A model generated the notes under the pieces. It searched no databases. It worked only from the letters and a program-made list of their open reading frames with translations, and was not told the origin of the DNA. Shown here one piece after another: positions 9,058 through 21,721 of a DNA stretch of 64,000 bases. Both the position numbers and the translations under genes were made by a program. This DNA comes from Vibrio salilacus (GTDB lineage: Bacteria; Pseudomonadota; Gammaproteobacteria; Enterobacterales; Vibrionaceae), in contig NZ_NIVQ01000002.1 in the NCBI RefSeq assembly GCF_002811245.1, positions 186,001 through 250,000 on the forward strand. The letters run 5' to 3'. The first letter of the stretch is position 1; every line of letters starts with the position of its first letter.

Positions 9058-10968
9058 TTAATGTTCAAGAAAGTCTTGTACCACAGCCAAATCTCTTGTG
9101 CGTGGTATCGGCGGTAGGCTCGCAATAAATACTCCACCGTAGTCGCGAGTGACTAAGCGATTATCGCAAATAATCAGCGCGCCTTTATCTTTTTTGTCGC
9201 GTATCAGTCGCCCAACCCCTTGCTTTAAAGTGATCACCGCGTCAGGGATCTGAACTTGAGAAAAAGGGTCACCGCCTTTTAATTGGCAATCTTCGATACG
9301 TGCTTTCAGCAAAGGATCGTCGGGGGCGGTAAACGGCAGTTTGTCGATGATAACACAGCTAAGGGCATCACCTCTAACATCGATCCCTTCCCAAAATGCA
9401 CCTGTAGCGACCAGTAACGCATTACCAAGTTCCATAAACTCTGCAAGGGTTTTCTGTTTACTGGTTTCGCCTTGCATCAGCACCGGCACAGTCAGGGTGT
9501 GCCTAAAGCGTTCTCCCAGCTCTTTCATCATGCTGTGAGAGGTACATAAGAAAAAACATCGTCCTTGGTTTTGTTCAATCACCGGACTCAACATCGTCAC
9601 TAACTTATCAGCTATTCCAGGACTATTGGGCTCAGGTAGATAGCGAGGAACACACAAACGCGCCTGACTTTGGTAATCAAATGGGCTTGGTAATGACATT
9701 TGCGCTTGAGGCTTCAAACCTAAGCGGGAAGTAAAATGGCCAAAATCATGATTAACCGCCAATGTCGCTGAAGTAAAAATCCACGCGCCTTGTTTCATCT
9801 CGATCTGTTCATGAAACTTATCGGCCACACTGAGCGGCGTGATGTGTAAACTGAAATGCCGAGGAGTGGTGTCATACCAATATGAGTAACCGGTAATCGA
9901 TACGTCACAAATTCGGTCGAGACGTGCCTTAATTGTATTAGCACGTTCAAAGGCACTATCGAGCAATTGGCTGCGGCCGAGCGCTAATTTAAGCACTTCG
10001 ATGACAAACTCTAGCGCTTCTTCCAACCGTCTTAACTCTCGACCGATCGAGGGTGACGCCAGTGCTTCACGCCAATTACCACGAAAACCCGGCTCACCCA
10101 ATACAATTCTTAAGTCCATGGCAGTTTGCAACAGTTTTTCACCCGCCTTCTGTAACTGACGCATATCCTTAGCCTCAGTACGATACGCAATTTCGATATC
10201 TTTACTGAGGTCTTGAATTTGACGACTCGACAAGGATTGGCCAAAGTAATGGCTGGCAATATCAGGTAACTGATGGGCTTCATCAAAGATAAACACTTCT
10301 GCTTCAGGGATCAGTTCACCAAACCCCGTTTCCTTGATCGCCAAATCTGCCAAAAATAGATGGTGATTGACCACAACCACGTCGGCGTCTAACGCCCGTT
10401 TGCGCGCTTTAAGCACAAAACAATCTTGGTAACTTGGGCACTCTTTACCTAAGCAATTATCGTTAGTTGAGGTAATGGTGGGAATAATTAGGCTATCTTC
10501 AGCAATCGCATCGCAATCACCCAAATCGCCACTTTTGGTTTCTGAGACCCAACTGCGGACTTTGATCAACTGGCTAAGCAATGTTGGATCGGAAGTTTGA
10601 TTGTGACTTTCGACCATCTGGCGACTTAACCGATCAAGACACAAGTAGTTCGCACGCCCTTTTAATAGAGCTACTTGGCCATAAAAACCTAATGCGTCGA
10701 TCATTAACGGCAAATCACGATGGAAAAGTTGCTCTTGGAGGTTTTTCGAACCTGTACTGATAATGACTTTCTTACCACTCAGCAGTGCAGGAACCACATA
10801 AGCAAAGGTTTTACCAGTACCTGTCCCAGCTTCGACCACCACTTGAGTCTGCTCTTTAATTGCCTTGGCAACCGATTCGGCCATATCGACTTGCGCCTGA
10901 CGCGGTTGAAAGCCCGGAATCGCTTTACCTAGCGCTCCCTGCGCCGAGAAGGTTTTTGAAATCATCAA
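9058..10968 (-). CDS. yoaA: DinG-family ATP-dependent DNA helicase YoaA
   Basis: Superfamily 2, XPD/DinG-type 5'-3' DNA helicase with an iron-sulfur cluster. In E. coli it acts in repair of stalled forks together with HolC. The 636 residues match the E. coli length. Walker A is VVEAGTGTGKTFAY (about residues 44-57), the DEAH box lies in FIFDEAHQLPD, and the C-terminal motif VI is QGVGRLIRD. Four cysteines suited to a 4Fe-4S cluster occur in YLCLDR, DNCLGKECPSYQDC. The start could be the first or second Met of MMISKTF. The order yoaA-tsaB is conserved with E. coli. Confidence 0.93.
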   Translation of the reverse strand: MMISKTFSAQGALGKAIPGFQPRQAQVDMAESVAKAIKEQTQVVVEAGTGTGKTFAYVVPALLSGKKVIISTGSKNLQEQLFHRDLPLMIDALGFYGQVALLKGRANYLCLDRLSRQMVESHNQTSDPTLLSQLIKVRSWVSETKSGDLGDCDAIAEDSLIIPTITSTNDNCLGKECPSYQDCFVLKARKRALDADVVVVNHHLFLADLAIKETGFGELIPEAEVFIFDEAHQLPDIASHYFGQSLSSRQIQDLSKDIEIAYRTEAKDMRQLQKAGEKLLQTAMDLRIVLGEPGFRGNWREALASPSIGRELRRLEEALEFVIEVLKLALGRSQLLDSAFERANTIKARLDRICDVSITGYSYWYDTTPRHFSLHITPLSVADKFHEQIEMKQGAWIFTSATLAVNHDFGHFTSRLGLKPQAQMSLPSPFDYQSQARLCVPRYLPEPNSPGIADKLVTMLSPVIEQNQGRCFFLCTSHSMMKELGERFRHTLTVPVLMQGETSKQKTLAEFMELGNALLVATGAFWEGIDVRGDALSCVIIDKLPFTAPDDPLLKARIEDCQLKGGDPFSQVQIPDAVITLKQGVGRLIRDKKDKGALIICDNRLVTRDYGGVFIASLPPIPRTRDLAVVQDFLEH

Positions 10969-11019
10969 ACAGTATGAGGTTGAACAAGAGATGGGTAATT
11001 ATGGCAGCTTTCATACCAA

Positions 11020-11042
11020 GGCGCGAATGAGATTTTCGCGCC
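11020..11042 (-). terminator. Hairpin between small ORF and yoaA
   Basis: GGCGCGAA (11020-11027) pairs with TTCGCGCC (11035-11042). No U-run follows on either strand, so termination is uncertain; it could instead be a pause or an mRNA-stabilising hairpin. Confidence 0.35.
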
Positions 11043-11059
11043 CAAGTAATTTGACAAGG

Positions 11060-11263
11060 TTAACGTTTATTAAGGTAACGACTTAGCCACGCAGGCCCAG
11101 AAAAGCCATCTGGCTCTACTTCTGTCATTGCGCGTGCCGCCTCACTTGGGGATGCTTTGTTTTCCCACATTTGATCGAGAATTTCTTCGTCTAATTCTTT
11201 TCCGCCAGTTAGAGCACTGACTCGCTCAGAATAAAGCTTACGGGCTAATAGCTCTTTATCCAT
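11060..11263 (-). CDS. Small conserved hypothetical protein, 67 aa
   Basis: A small soluble acidic/basic protein beginning MDKELLARKLYSERVSAL and ending AWLSRYLNKR. I start it at the ATG at 11263, because AGGTGG (11269-11274) sits five bases upstream. The frame-compatible GTG at 11272 would overlap that site. Two predicted helices flank a segment with SPSEAARAMTEVEPDGFSG. It lies upstream of yoaA on the same strand, separated by a hairpin. I do not recognise the family. The size, good ribosome site and coherent composition argue that it is real. Confidence 0.65.
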   Translation of the reverse strand: MDKELLARKLYSERVSALTGGKELDEEILDQMWENKASPSEAARAMTEVEPDGFSGPAWLSRYLNKR

Positions 11264-11461
11264 AAATACCACCTATAAACACGCTAAACAGAGCATAAAA
11301 TTCAAACAAAACACTAAGCCAAACGGTTAACTTAGATTATTTGTTGAAACCTTTTCGATATTAGTTTAATTGTAGCTTCAATAATGAGGGAGAGCTCACC
11401 GTTCGAGTCCCCTGTAAAAATTCACAAGTCGAAAAAAATAATTCACGGAAGTTCTGACCAA

Positions 11462-12295
11462 ATGGAAAAGAAAACACTACTAACGCACTGTACAGACGCG
11501 CCCGGTCTTATCGCTAAGATCACCAATATCTGTTACAAACACCAACTCAATATCGTACACAACAACGAATTTGTCGATAATACCAGTGGGCACTTTTTCA
11601 TGCGCACTGAACTTGAAGGCTATTTTAACGATACCACTTTTCTGGCCGATCTTGATCAAGCACTGCCACAAGGAACTAAGCGTCAACTGATGGGTTCAGA
11701 CCGTAAACGCATCGTTATTCTCGTCACCAAAGAAGCACACTGCTTAGGTGATATTTTAATGAAAAATTATGATGGGAGCCTTGATGTAGAAATCGCGGCA
11801 GTCGTCGGCAACTACGACACATTACAGAGCCTTACTGAGCGCTTCGACATTCCTTACCATCATGTTTCTCATCAAGGCTTAAATCGTGAAGAACATGAGA
11901 AGAAACTGCTGGCAGTGGTTGAACAGTATCAACCGAATTACTTAGTCTTGGCCAAGTATATGCGTGTCCTCACCCCCTCTTTTGTTGAAAAGTATCATCA
12001 TAAAATCATCAACATCCACCACAGCTTTTTACCTGCGTTTATCGGGGCGAAACCTTATCAACAAGCGTATGAGCGTGGCGTAAAGATCATTGGTGCAACC
12101 GCGCACTTCGTGACCAATGATCTTGATGAAGGCCCAATCATCAAACAAGACGTGATTCCCGTCGATCATAACTTTAGCGCTCAAGATATGGCCCAAGCAG
12201 GCCGTGACGTCGAAAAAAATGTCCTAAGTAAAGCACTCAATAAAGTGCTTAATGACCATGTCTTTGTCTACGGTAATAAAACCGTCATTTTGTAA
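11462..12295 (+). CDS. purU: Formyltetrahydrofolate deformylase
   Basis: Hydrolyses 10-formyl-THF to THF and formate, balancing the one-carbon pool and feeding formate to PurT. I start at the ATG at 11462 (277 residues; E. coli has 280), since the N-terminal ACT domain begins there (LLTHCTDAPGLIAKITNICY, about residues 5-24). GGAAG lies about 10 bases upstream. The longer frame from 11384 has no matching residues. The C-terminal formyltransferase fold shows NIHHSFLPAFIGAKPY and GATAHFVTNDLDEGPII, carrying the catalytic Asn/His/Asp. It is convergent with fadH. folD, the other folate one-carbon gene of the window, lies 46 kb away. Confidence 0.94.
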   Translation: MEKKTLLTHCTDAPGLIAKITNICYKHQLNIVHNNEFVDNTSGHFFMRTELEGYFNDTTFLADLDQALPQGTKRQLMGSDRKRIVILVTKEAHCLGDILMKNYDGSLDVEIAAVVGNYDTLQSLTERFDIPYHHVSHQGLNREEHEKKLLAVVEQYQPNYLVLAKYMRVLTPSFVEKYHHKIINIHHSFLPAFIGAKPYQQAYERGVKIIGATAHFVTNDLDEGPIIKQDVIPVDHNFSAQDMAQAGRDVEKNVLSKALNKVLNDHVFVYGNKTVIL

Positions 12296-12310
12296 CGTCT
12301 CCACACAAAA

Positions 12311-12338
12311 ACAAAGGCCTCCACTCGGAAGCCTTTGT
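12311..12338 (-). terminator. fadH / purU convergent terminator
   Basis: ACAAAGGC (12311-12318) pairs with GCCTTTGT (12331-12338), with an inner CC/GG pairing. The U-run (TTTTTG) follows on the minus strand, so it mainly serves fadH. It may also stop purU transcription weakly. Confidence 0.75.
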
Positions 12339-12351
12339 CATTGACTTGAAA

Positions 12352-14379
<2,028 letters not shown>

Positions 14380-14381
14380 TT

Positions 14382-14400
14382 ATTGTGGTCAGACCACAAT
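14382..14400. promoter_or_regulatory. FadR-like operator upstream of fadH
   Basis: A perfect 19-base palindrome, ATTGTGGTC-A-GACCACAAT. Its core TGGTCAGACCA equals the core of the E. coli FadR operator consensus (TGGTCNGACCA). It is placed to block fadH transcription, and FadR releases DNA when it binds long-chain acyl-CoA. The regulator itself is not in the window. Confidence 0.75.
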
Positions 14401-14564
14401 AAAATCATCTTCATTAAAAATCAAACAGTCGTTTACATTTTTGTAACACCGATCAATCTAACAGTTGTTTGCCTATACGAGTTTGAGTAGGATGTAACTT
14501 ATCTGATTTTATAAGGTCTTACAGCGAATAAGCCTTAAACTGCACAATACGCAGCGGAGACATA

Positions 14565-16415
14565 ATGAAAAATATTTTTAAGTTTATTGGCATGCTTTTT
14601 AAAGGGTTGTGGAAACTGCTCTCCTTTGTACGTATTGCTCTCGTCAACCTGGTTTTTCTAGCCAGTATCGGCACTATCTATTTTCTGTACACTAGCGCTG
14701 AAACGCCGGTTCCCACTGTACCGACCAAATCAGCTTTAATTCTCAACCTTTCAGGGCCAATTGTTGAACAATCAAGTTATGTTAATCCAATGGACTCAGT
14801 AACTGGCTCTTTATTCGGCCAAGACCTACCTAGAGAGAATGTACTGTTCGAGATAGTCGATACGATTCGCCACGCCAAAGATGACAGTAAGGTCAGCGGT
14901 ATCGTATTAGCACTGAGCGACATGCCAGAAACAAATTTAACCAAACTGCGCTACATTGCCAAAGCACTGAACGAGTTTAAAGCCTCTGGTAAACCGATTT
15001 ACGCTGTTGGGGATATGTATAATCAGAGCCAATATTATTTGGCCAGTTACGCTGATAAGATCTACCTAGCGCCCGATGGCGCGGTCATGCTTAAAGGTTA
15101 CAGCGCCTATTCAATGTATTACAAAACCTTGCTAGAGAACCTCGACGTTAACACTCACGTTTTTCGAGTTGGCACTTACAAGTCGGCAATTGAACCTTTT
15201 GTGCGCGATAACATGTCAGAAGCGGCCAAAGAGTCCGCTTCTAATTGGTTAGGTCAACTGTGGGGTTCCTACATTGATGATGTCGCTTCTAACCGTCAAC
15301 TTGCCCCTGACGCCTTAACTCCTGACATGGACAAATTTTTAGCCTTACTTAAGCAAAACAACGGAGATTTAGCCGCTCTGTCGCTGAACGTAGGATTGGT
15401 CGATAGCCTTGCCACTCGCCAACAAGTTCGTCAAGCGCTAGTGGAAGTGTTTGGTAGTAATGGTGAAGACAGTTATAACCATGTCGATTACTACCAATAC
15501 CTAACCACAATGACGCCTGATTTTAACCACGCCAACGATGATATTGCAGTGGTAGTGGCAAGTGGCGCGATCATGGATGGCTCTCAACCACGTGGTACGG
15601 TTGGTGGGGATACTGTCGCGGCACTGCTACGCCAAGCTCGCACGGATGACAAAGTCAAAGCCGTGGTACTGCGCGTTGATAGCCCGGGCGGGAGCGCTTT
15701 TGCTTCAGAGGTAATTCGTAACGAAGTCGATGCATTAAAAGAGGCCGGAAAACCGGTTGTGGTGTCAATGTCTAGTCTCGCGGCATCGGGCGGTTACTGG
15801 ATTTCCATGAGTGCAGACAGCATTGTCGCTCAACCAACAACATTGACTGGCTCGATTGGCATCTTCAGTGTTATCACTACCTTTGAAAAAGGCTTAAACA
15901 AGCTCGGTATCTATACTGATGGTATCGGCACCTCGCCATTCTCAGATGTCGGTATTACCACCGGATTATCTGCAGGGGCAGCTGAGGCTTTCCAAATGGG
16001 CATCGAGCATGGCTACAGCCGCTTTATTGGCTTAGTGAGTCAATCACGAGACATCCCGCTGCAACAAGTAGACGATATTGCGCAAGGTCGTGTATGGACT
16101 GGCCACGATGCACTTAAATTAGGCTTAATCGATAAAATCGGTGATTTTGATGATGCGGTTGCGTTAGCCGCGCAACTTGCCGATGTTGAACAATACAACC
16201 TGTACTGGGTTGAAGAGCCTCTGTCACCAGCACAGCAGTTTATCCAAGACTTCATCAATCAAGTTCAGGTTAAATTTGGTTTTGATGTAAATACCTATCT
16301 ACCAGCAGCGCTACAGCCGATCGCCACTCAAGTGTTACAAGATGCCGATATGCTGCAAAGCTTTAATGACCCTAAAGGTCACTACGCATTCTGCCTTAAC
16401 TGTCAGATTCAATAA
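14565..16415 (+). CDS. sppA: Signal peptide peptidase SppA, 67 kDa type
   Basis: Inner-membrane serine protease facing the periplasm that degrades cleaved signal peptides. The 616 residues (E. coli 618) form the double-length SppA with two tandem ClpP-like domains. One N-terminal membrane helix lies around residues 22-45 (IALVNLVFLASIGTIYFLY). The Ser-Lys dyad is visible: K206 in RVGTYKSAIEPF in the first domain and S408 in LAASGGYWIS in the second, close to E. coli K209/S409. It is followed by a terminator and then ansA, the same neighbour as in E. coli. GGAG in GCAGCGGAGACATA precedes the ATG. Confidence 0.95.
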   Translation: MKNIFKFIGMLFKGLWKLLSFVRIALVNLVFLASIGTIYFLYTSAETPVPTVPTKSALILNLSGPIVEQSSYVNPMDSVTGSLFGQDLPRENVLFEIVDTIRHAKDDSKVSGIVLALSDMPETNLTKLRYIAKALNEFKASGKPIYAVGDMYNQSQYYLASYADKIYLAPDGAVMLKGYSAYSMYYKTLLENLDVNTHVFRVGTYKSAIEPFVRDNMSEAAKESASNWLGQLWGSYIDDVASNRQLAPDALTPDMDKFLALLKQNNGDLAALSLNVGLVDSLATRQQVRQALVEVFGSNGEDSYNHVDYYQYLTTMTPDFNHANDDIAVVVASGAIMDGSQPRGTVGGDTVAALLRQARTDDKVKAVVLRVDSPGGSAFASEVIRNEVDALKEAGKPVVVSMSSLAASGGYWISMSADSIVAQPTTLTGSIGIFSVITTFEKGLNKLGIYTDGIGTSPFSDVGITTGLSAGAAEAFQMGIEHGYSRFIGLVSQSRDIPLQQVDDIAQGRVWTGHDALKLGLIDKIGDFDDAVALAAQLADVEQYNLYWVEEPLSPAQQFIQDFINQVQVKFGFDVNTYLPAALQPIATQVLQDADMLQSFNDPKGHYAFCLNCQIQ

Positions 16416-16460
16416 CACTAGTCGACAAACATCACTGCACTGCTGAACAGTCAATAATTA

Positions 16461-16491
16461 AGGGGGATTCCTGTGCGAAATCCCCCTTTTT
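16461..16491 (+). terminator. sppA terminator
   Basis: AGGGGGATT (16461-16469) pairs perfectly with AATCCCCCT (16479-16487) and is followed by TTTTT. Confidence 0.9.
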
Positions 16492-16554
16492 ATTGGCCTC
16501 GATTACGTTATAATTCGCCACTCTGTTCCCCTACAAAATAACCGGTTTCAAGCA

Positions 16555-17571
16555 ATGGCTAGAAAACATATTTATATCGCTTACACTGGCGGTACCATTG
16601 GCATGCAAAAATCCCATGACCACGGCTATGTGCCAGTAGCAGGTTTCATGGAAAAACAACTCGCAAGCATGCCTGAGTTTCATCGCCCTGAAATGCCAGA
16701 GTTCACTATTCACGAGTACGAACCGCTGATTGATTCATCTGACATGACTCCGGCAGATTGGCAGCAAATCGCTGATGATATTCGTCATAACTACGACAAA
16801 TACGATGGCTTTGTGATTTTACATGGTACCGACACCATGGCGTACACTGCCTCTGCTTTATCATTTATGCTAGAGAACCTCGCTAAACCAGTTATTGTCA
16901 CCGGCTCGCAAATTCCCCTTGCGGAACTGCGCTCTGATGGCCAAGCCAACTTACTTAATGCTTTGCATATCGCTGCGAATTACCCAATCAATGAAGTCAC
17001 TCTGTTTTTCAATAATAAGCTAATGCGCGGTAACCGCAGCACCAAATCGCACGCCGATGGTTTTAATGCTTTTACTTCTCCAAACTTACCGCCGTTGCTC
17101 GAAGCCGGGATTAACATTCAAATCAGCAATGATATTAAAGTAGATGCACAACCTGAGGGTAGCTTTACCATCCATGACATCACGCCACAGCCAATCGGTG
17201 TGATCACCATGTACCCAGGCATTTCCCATGAAGTGATTCGTAACACTCTACTTCAACCGGTTAACGCAATGATTTTACTCACCTTTGGGGTCGGTAATGC
17301 ACCCCAAAACCCAGAACTGCTTGCGCACCTTAAAGATGCCTCACAGCGCGGCGTTATCGTGGTTAACTTAACCCAATGTCTCGCAGGAAAAGTCAATATG
17401 GGTGGATATGCAACAGGATGCGCATTAGCTGAAGCCGGAGTGATCAGTGGCTATGATATGACGCCTGAAGCAGCACTAGCTAAGTTGCACTACCTACTCA
17501 GCCAAGGCTTAAGCTATGAGCAAGTAAAAGTAAAAATGCAGCAAGTGTTGCGCGGTGAGATGACAATTTAA
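16555..17571 (+). CDS. ansA: L-asparaginase I, cytoplasmic
   Basis: Hydrolyses L-asparagine to aspartate and ammonia. The 338 residues match E. coli AnsA, the constitutive low-affinity cytoplasmic enzyme, and no signal peptide is present. The nucleophile Thr lies in YTGGTIGM (T14), and the second active-site Thr/Asp pair lies in LHGTDTMAYTASAL. Conserved blocks GSQIPLAELRSDGQ and NLTQCLAGKVNMGGYATG follow. It starts at an ATG at 16555 and sits 139 bases after sppA behind a terminator, so it probably has its own promoter. Confidence 0.95.
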   Translation: MARKHIYIAYTGGTIGMQKSHDHGYVPVAGFMEKQLASMPEFHRPEMPEFTIHEYEPLIDSSDMTPADWQQIADDIRHNYDKYDGFVILHGTDTMAYTASALSFMLENLAKPVIVTGSQIPLAELRSDGQANLLNALHIAANYPINEVTLFFNNKLMRGNRSTKSHADGFNAFTSPNLPPLLEAGINIQISNDIKVDAQPEGSFTIHDITPQPIGVITMYPGISHEVIRNTLLQPVNAMILLTFGVGNAPQNPELLAHLKDASQRGVIVVNLTQCLAGKVNMGGYATGCALAEAGVISGYDMTPEAALAKLHYLLSQGLSYEQVKVKMQQVLRGEMTI

Positions 17572-17587
17572 TAGATAATGATATAAA

Positions 17588-17610
17588 AACCGGCTCAGGC
17601 CGGTTTTTTT
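17588..17610 (+). terminator. ansA terminator
   Basis: ACCGGC (17589-17594) pairs with GCCGGT (17599-17604), extended by A/T pairs, then TTTTTTT. Confidence 0.88.
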
Positions 17611-17671
17611 ACACTTGACGTAAAAGGTTGTAGATCAGAGGATTGGCAATCATTATTTATGGAGAGCAATG

Positions 17672-18547
17672 ATGGAAATTAACAATGTCGCTTTTATTGG
17701 CTTAGGTGTCATGGGGTACCCAATGGCGGGCCACTTAGCGAAAGCGGGATTCGATACTCGCGTTTATAACCGCACTGAGTCCAAAGCAATACAATGGACA
17801 AATGAATTCGGTGGTAAGTCTGCAAACACCCCATATGCAGCAGCAAAGGAGTGCGATGCGGTTGCTATCTGCGTTGGTAATGACGACGATGTTCGTAGCG
17901 TTGTTTTCGGCCCAAAAGGGGTTCTTGCGGGGATGAAAGCAGGTTCAATCCTTGTTGATCACACCACCACCTCTGCCGAACTGGCGCAAGAGATCGCGCA
18001 AGCTTGTGTAGAGAAAGAGGTTCATTTTGTCGATGCTCCTGTCTCTGGTGGTCAAGCAGGAGCCGAAAATGGTGCGCTAACCATTATGTGCGGTGGCGAG
18101 CCTAACGTATTTTCAGCCCTCTCTACACTCTTCAATACTTATGGCAAACAAGCGGTACTGCTTGGTGCTAATGGCCAAGGTCAACGCTGCAAAATGGTCA
18201 ATCAAATCTGCATTGCCGGGATTTTACAGGGTTTGAGCGAAGCCCTGCAACTTGCTCAATCAGCAAATCTTGATGTAGAGCAGGTTGTTAACGTGCTTAA
18301 ACATGGTGCTGCCGGTTCTTGGCAGATGGAAAACCGCGCCGTGACTATGTCACGTGACGAGTTTGATTTTGGCTTTGCGATTGATTGGATGCGAAAAGAC
18401 TTAGGGATATGTCTCAATGAAGCCGAGAAAAATAATCTAGATTTGACTATGACTCAACAAGTCGATGCAATGTATCAATCACTGCAAGCACAAGGATTGG
18501 GACGAATGGATACATCGGTACTGATCAAGGCGCATCAAAACAAATAA
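17672..18547 (+). CDS. 3-hydroxyisobutyrate-family NAD(P) dehydrogenase
   Basis: Beta-hydroxyacid dehydrogenase of the 6-phosphogluconate/HIBADH superfamily (relatives are GarR, GlxR and MmsB). The Rossmann start is FIGLGVMGYPMAGHLAKAGF (about residues 8-27), the substrate loop is FVDAPVSGGQAGAENG, and the catalytic Lys lies in RCKMVNQI. The substrate is not decidable from sequence: tartronate semialdehyde, 3-hydroxyisobutyrate and 4-hydroxybutyrate are all possible. GGAG (17661-17664) favours the second ATG of ATGATG; starting at 17669 adds one Met. It stands alone between ansA and a strong hairpin, so the neighbours do not name a pathway. Confidence 0.85.
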   Translation: MEINNVAFIGLGVMGYPMAGHLAKAGFDTRVYNRTESKAIQWTNEFGGKSANTPYAAAKECDAVAICVGNDDDVRSVVFGPKGVLAGMKAGSILVDHTTTSAELAQEIAQACVEKEVHFVDAPVSGGQAGAENGALTIMCGGEPNVFSALSTLFNTYGKQAVLLGANGQGQRCKMVNQICIAGILQGLSEALQLAQSANLDVEQVVNVLKHGAAGSWQMENRAVTMSRDEFDFGFAIDWMRKDLGICLNEAEKNNLDLTMTQQVDAMYQSLQAQGLGRMDTSVLIKAHQNK

Positions 18548-18553
18548 TCCGCA

Positions 18554-18586
18554 AATCACAGAGGCGAATTACTCGCCTCTGTGATT
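18554..18586 (+). terminator. Long hairpin after the dehydrogenase gene
   Basis: Perfect 14-bp stem AATCACAGAGGCGA / TCGCCTCTGTGATT with a 5-base loop, 7 bases past the stop codon. No clear U-run follows (GTTGCC), so it may be a weak terminator or a 3'-end stabiliser. Confidence 0.6.
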
Positions 18587-18753
18587 GTTGCCTATTGAGT
18601 GGATGCATTGAGCGCGATCCGCCCGGGTTGGTTTTTTCTACACCATCGATTAGTTCAGTGTCATCGTGTAGAGTAACCACACGTCAAAGCCGATGCCTTG
18701 TATAAATTTCCCACAAAGTGCTGCAAAAAATCAGCTCGGAAGGTCAATAGACT

Positions 18754-20190
18754 CTAGTTTTCAGTTGCGCGTAAGACAACACCAGAAAAACTGTTGAATG
18801 CTTTTAGCATGATATAGAGATCCTCATCAGCCGATGAAACAGAACACGTTTCATTATTGCCAGAACGATACGGTCTACAATCGTAAACACCGGTGGTAGG
18901 TTCGCTACCTGAACGCACATACAAATCGGCGTCTCCTGTACCTGAACTGATGCTAATAGTCAGTGGAGAGGTTCTATTTTGGGCTTTAACAACCAACATA
19001 CGTTGTTCCCCTTTCGACAAGGCTATTGCCGAAATAGGTGTGCCTGGAATAAGCTCTTCGACGCTAGGCACTGATCGACCAACAGAGCCTTCAGGTAAGG
19101 TATTATTAAAGAATGTCGCTACCTTCGGCCAAATTTTGCTGATCTTGACTCCTTGGTTTTCACAACCACCAAAGTGATGAAGCGCAATCGCTTTATTGTC
19201 TGAAGAGTTCAACACTGGAGAGCCGGATGAACCACCGATCGTGTCGCACAAGTAGCCAGTATCTGTCCCCGCACCGCGCCCGTTGGTAGAAGCAATATCG
19301 ATCTGGCATAAACCCGAACCATTTTGATCACTTTCTATTGCAAGCTCTTTGGGGTTTCCGGCACCATGCTGAGGAATATAGATACCGTTGCCATATACTG
19401 GTTCAGAGGCATCTAAACCTAAGTAACCAAATGATTCAATCTTGCTAAAATCATCAACAGAGAACAAGGTATAGTCTAAGGTATAATCGGTACTAAATAG
19501 CTCGTTACCCATCACTTTTACCGTTGTCGACAATGCTCCACCACATGTATTACGTTGATAGTTAAACCATACCTCGGTGTTTCTAAGCTCAGACTCACTG
19601 CCAACACAATGGTTATTGGTAAAGAGTTTATTATCTGGTCCAACCCGCCAAGCCGTACAAAGGCTACGGCCATTGATCAGCAGCCGTGCTACAGGATTAG
19701 ACCATGCCACTTGCTCTGGATGCGTATCTTGCCAACAAGCAACGTCTTTGCGTTCATTCACGCCACACGTCGATAGCACAGTACTGCTCGGCTCGAAAGC
19801 TCTCGCCTTTTCATTACCCGCCATAAAATAATCAATCTCATACTGCCCCAGTTGTCCTTCGGCATTAGGCACTAATTCAATCTTCACCGAATCACCAAAT
19901 AGTGATTGCGCAAACCATTCTTGTTGACTCTCGGTATATTCAACCATTTCCGAGCCATCATTGGACATTAATCGAATCAAACTGCCCTTGGGTAATATCA
20001 AATTCTTGAAGTGAATTTTTATGAACTCTGCACCATGATGTTGTATTTCCATGACCGTCGATTCTGATTGATGAGAAGACAAGGCTAACGGTATTTCTTC
20101 TGCGATCACAGGCAATTCTGTTTGCCCGTACACCAGCGAAGAAATGAGACAAGAGTAAGCCAGAGTGACGTTGCGTATTATGTTTTTCAT
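18754..20190 (-). CDS. Secreted trypsin-like serine protease with PPC domain
   Basis: A 478-residue exported protein. The signal peptide is MKNIIRNVTLAYSCLISSLV, with cleavage likely after VYG. An N-terminal beta-rich pro-region extends to about residue 135. A chymotrypsin/glutamyl-endopeptidase-like domain has its triad visible: His194 in FTNNHCVG, Asp239 in DYTLDYTLF and Ser322 in GGSSGSPV. A C-terminal pre-peptidase PPC domain (about 386-474, with GDADLYVRSG) is typical of secreted Vibrio proteases and is often removed on maturation. Cysteine pairs suggest disulfides. It is monocistronic with an AAGGGA ribosome site. The natural substrate is unknown. Confidence 0.85.
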   Translation of the reverse strand: MKNIIRNVTLAYSCLISSLVYGQTELPVIAEEIPLALSSHQSESTVMEIQHHGAEFIKIHFKNLILPKGSLIRLMSNDGSEMVEYTESQQEWFAQSLFGDSVKIELVPNAEGQLGQYEIDYFMAGNEKARAFEPSSTVLSTCGVNERKDVACWQDTHPEQVAWSNPVARLLINGRSLCTAWRVGPDNKLFTNNHCVGSESELRNTEVWFNYQRNTCGGALSTTVKVMGNELFSTDYTLDYTLFSVDDFSKIESFGYLGLDASEPVYGNGIYIPQHGAGNPKELAIESDQNGSGLCQIDIASTNGRGAGTDTGYLCDTIGGSSGSPVLNSSDNKAIALHHFGGCENQGVKISKIWPKVATFFNNTLPEGSVGRSVPSVEELIPGTPISAIALSKGEQRMLVVKAQNRTSPLTISISSGTGDADLYVRSGSEPTTGVYDCRPYRSGNNETCSVSSADEDLYIMLKAFNSFSGVVLRATEN

Positions 20191-20347
20191 TGATGTTCCC
20201 TTTCAGTGTTGTGGTTTCACTACAAACATAATCGCTGAACACAAATAAGCAACTAGTTGACTATCGACATTTGAGTAAACTATTGTTGACGTTGAAAATA
20301 AAATAATAAAAGTCAATACTTTATATTTCTCCCGACAAAATTAAGGT

Positions 20348-20376
20348 ACAAAAAAAGCGACTCACTGAGCCGCTTT
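20348..20376 (-). terminator. serS terminator
   Basis: On the minus strand AAAGCGGCTC pairs with GAGTCGCTTT (20354-20376, one G-U pair, 3-base loop) and is followed by TTTT. Confidence 0.88.
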
Positions 20377-20395
20377 GCATTGTTTCAACCTTAAC

Positions 20396-21721
<1,326 letters not shown>

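Noticed and set aside
11385..11430. tRNA T-arm-like or glycine-riboswitch-like sequence (GTTCGAGTCCC) before purU
   Set aside because: The 5' T-stem does not pair and no other tRNA arms or a full aptamer core can be built. Probably chance.
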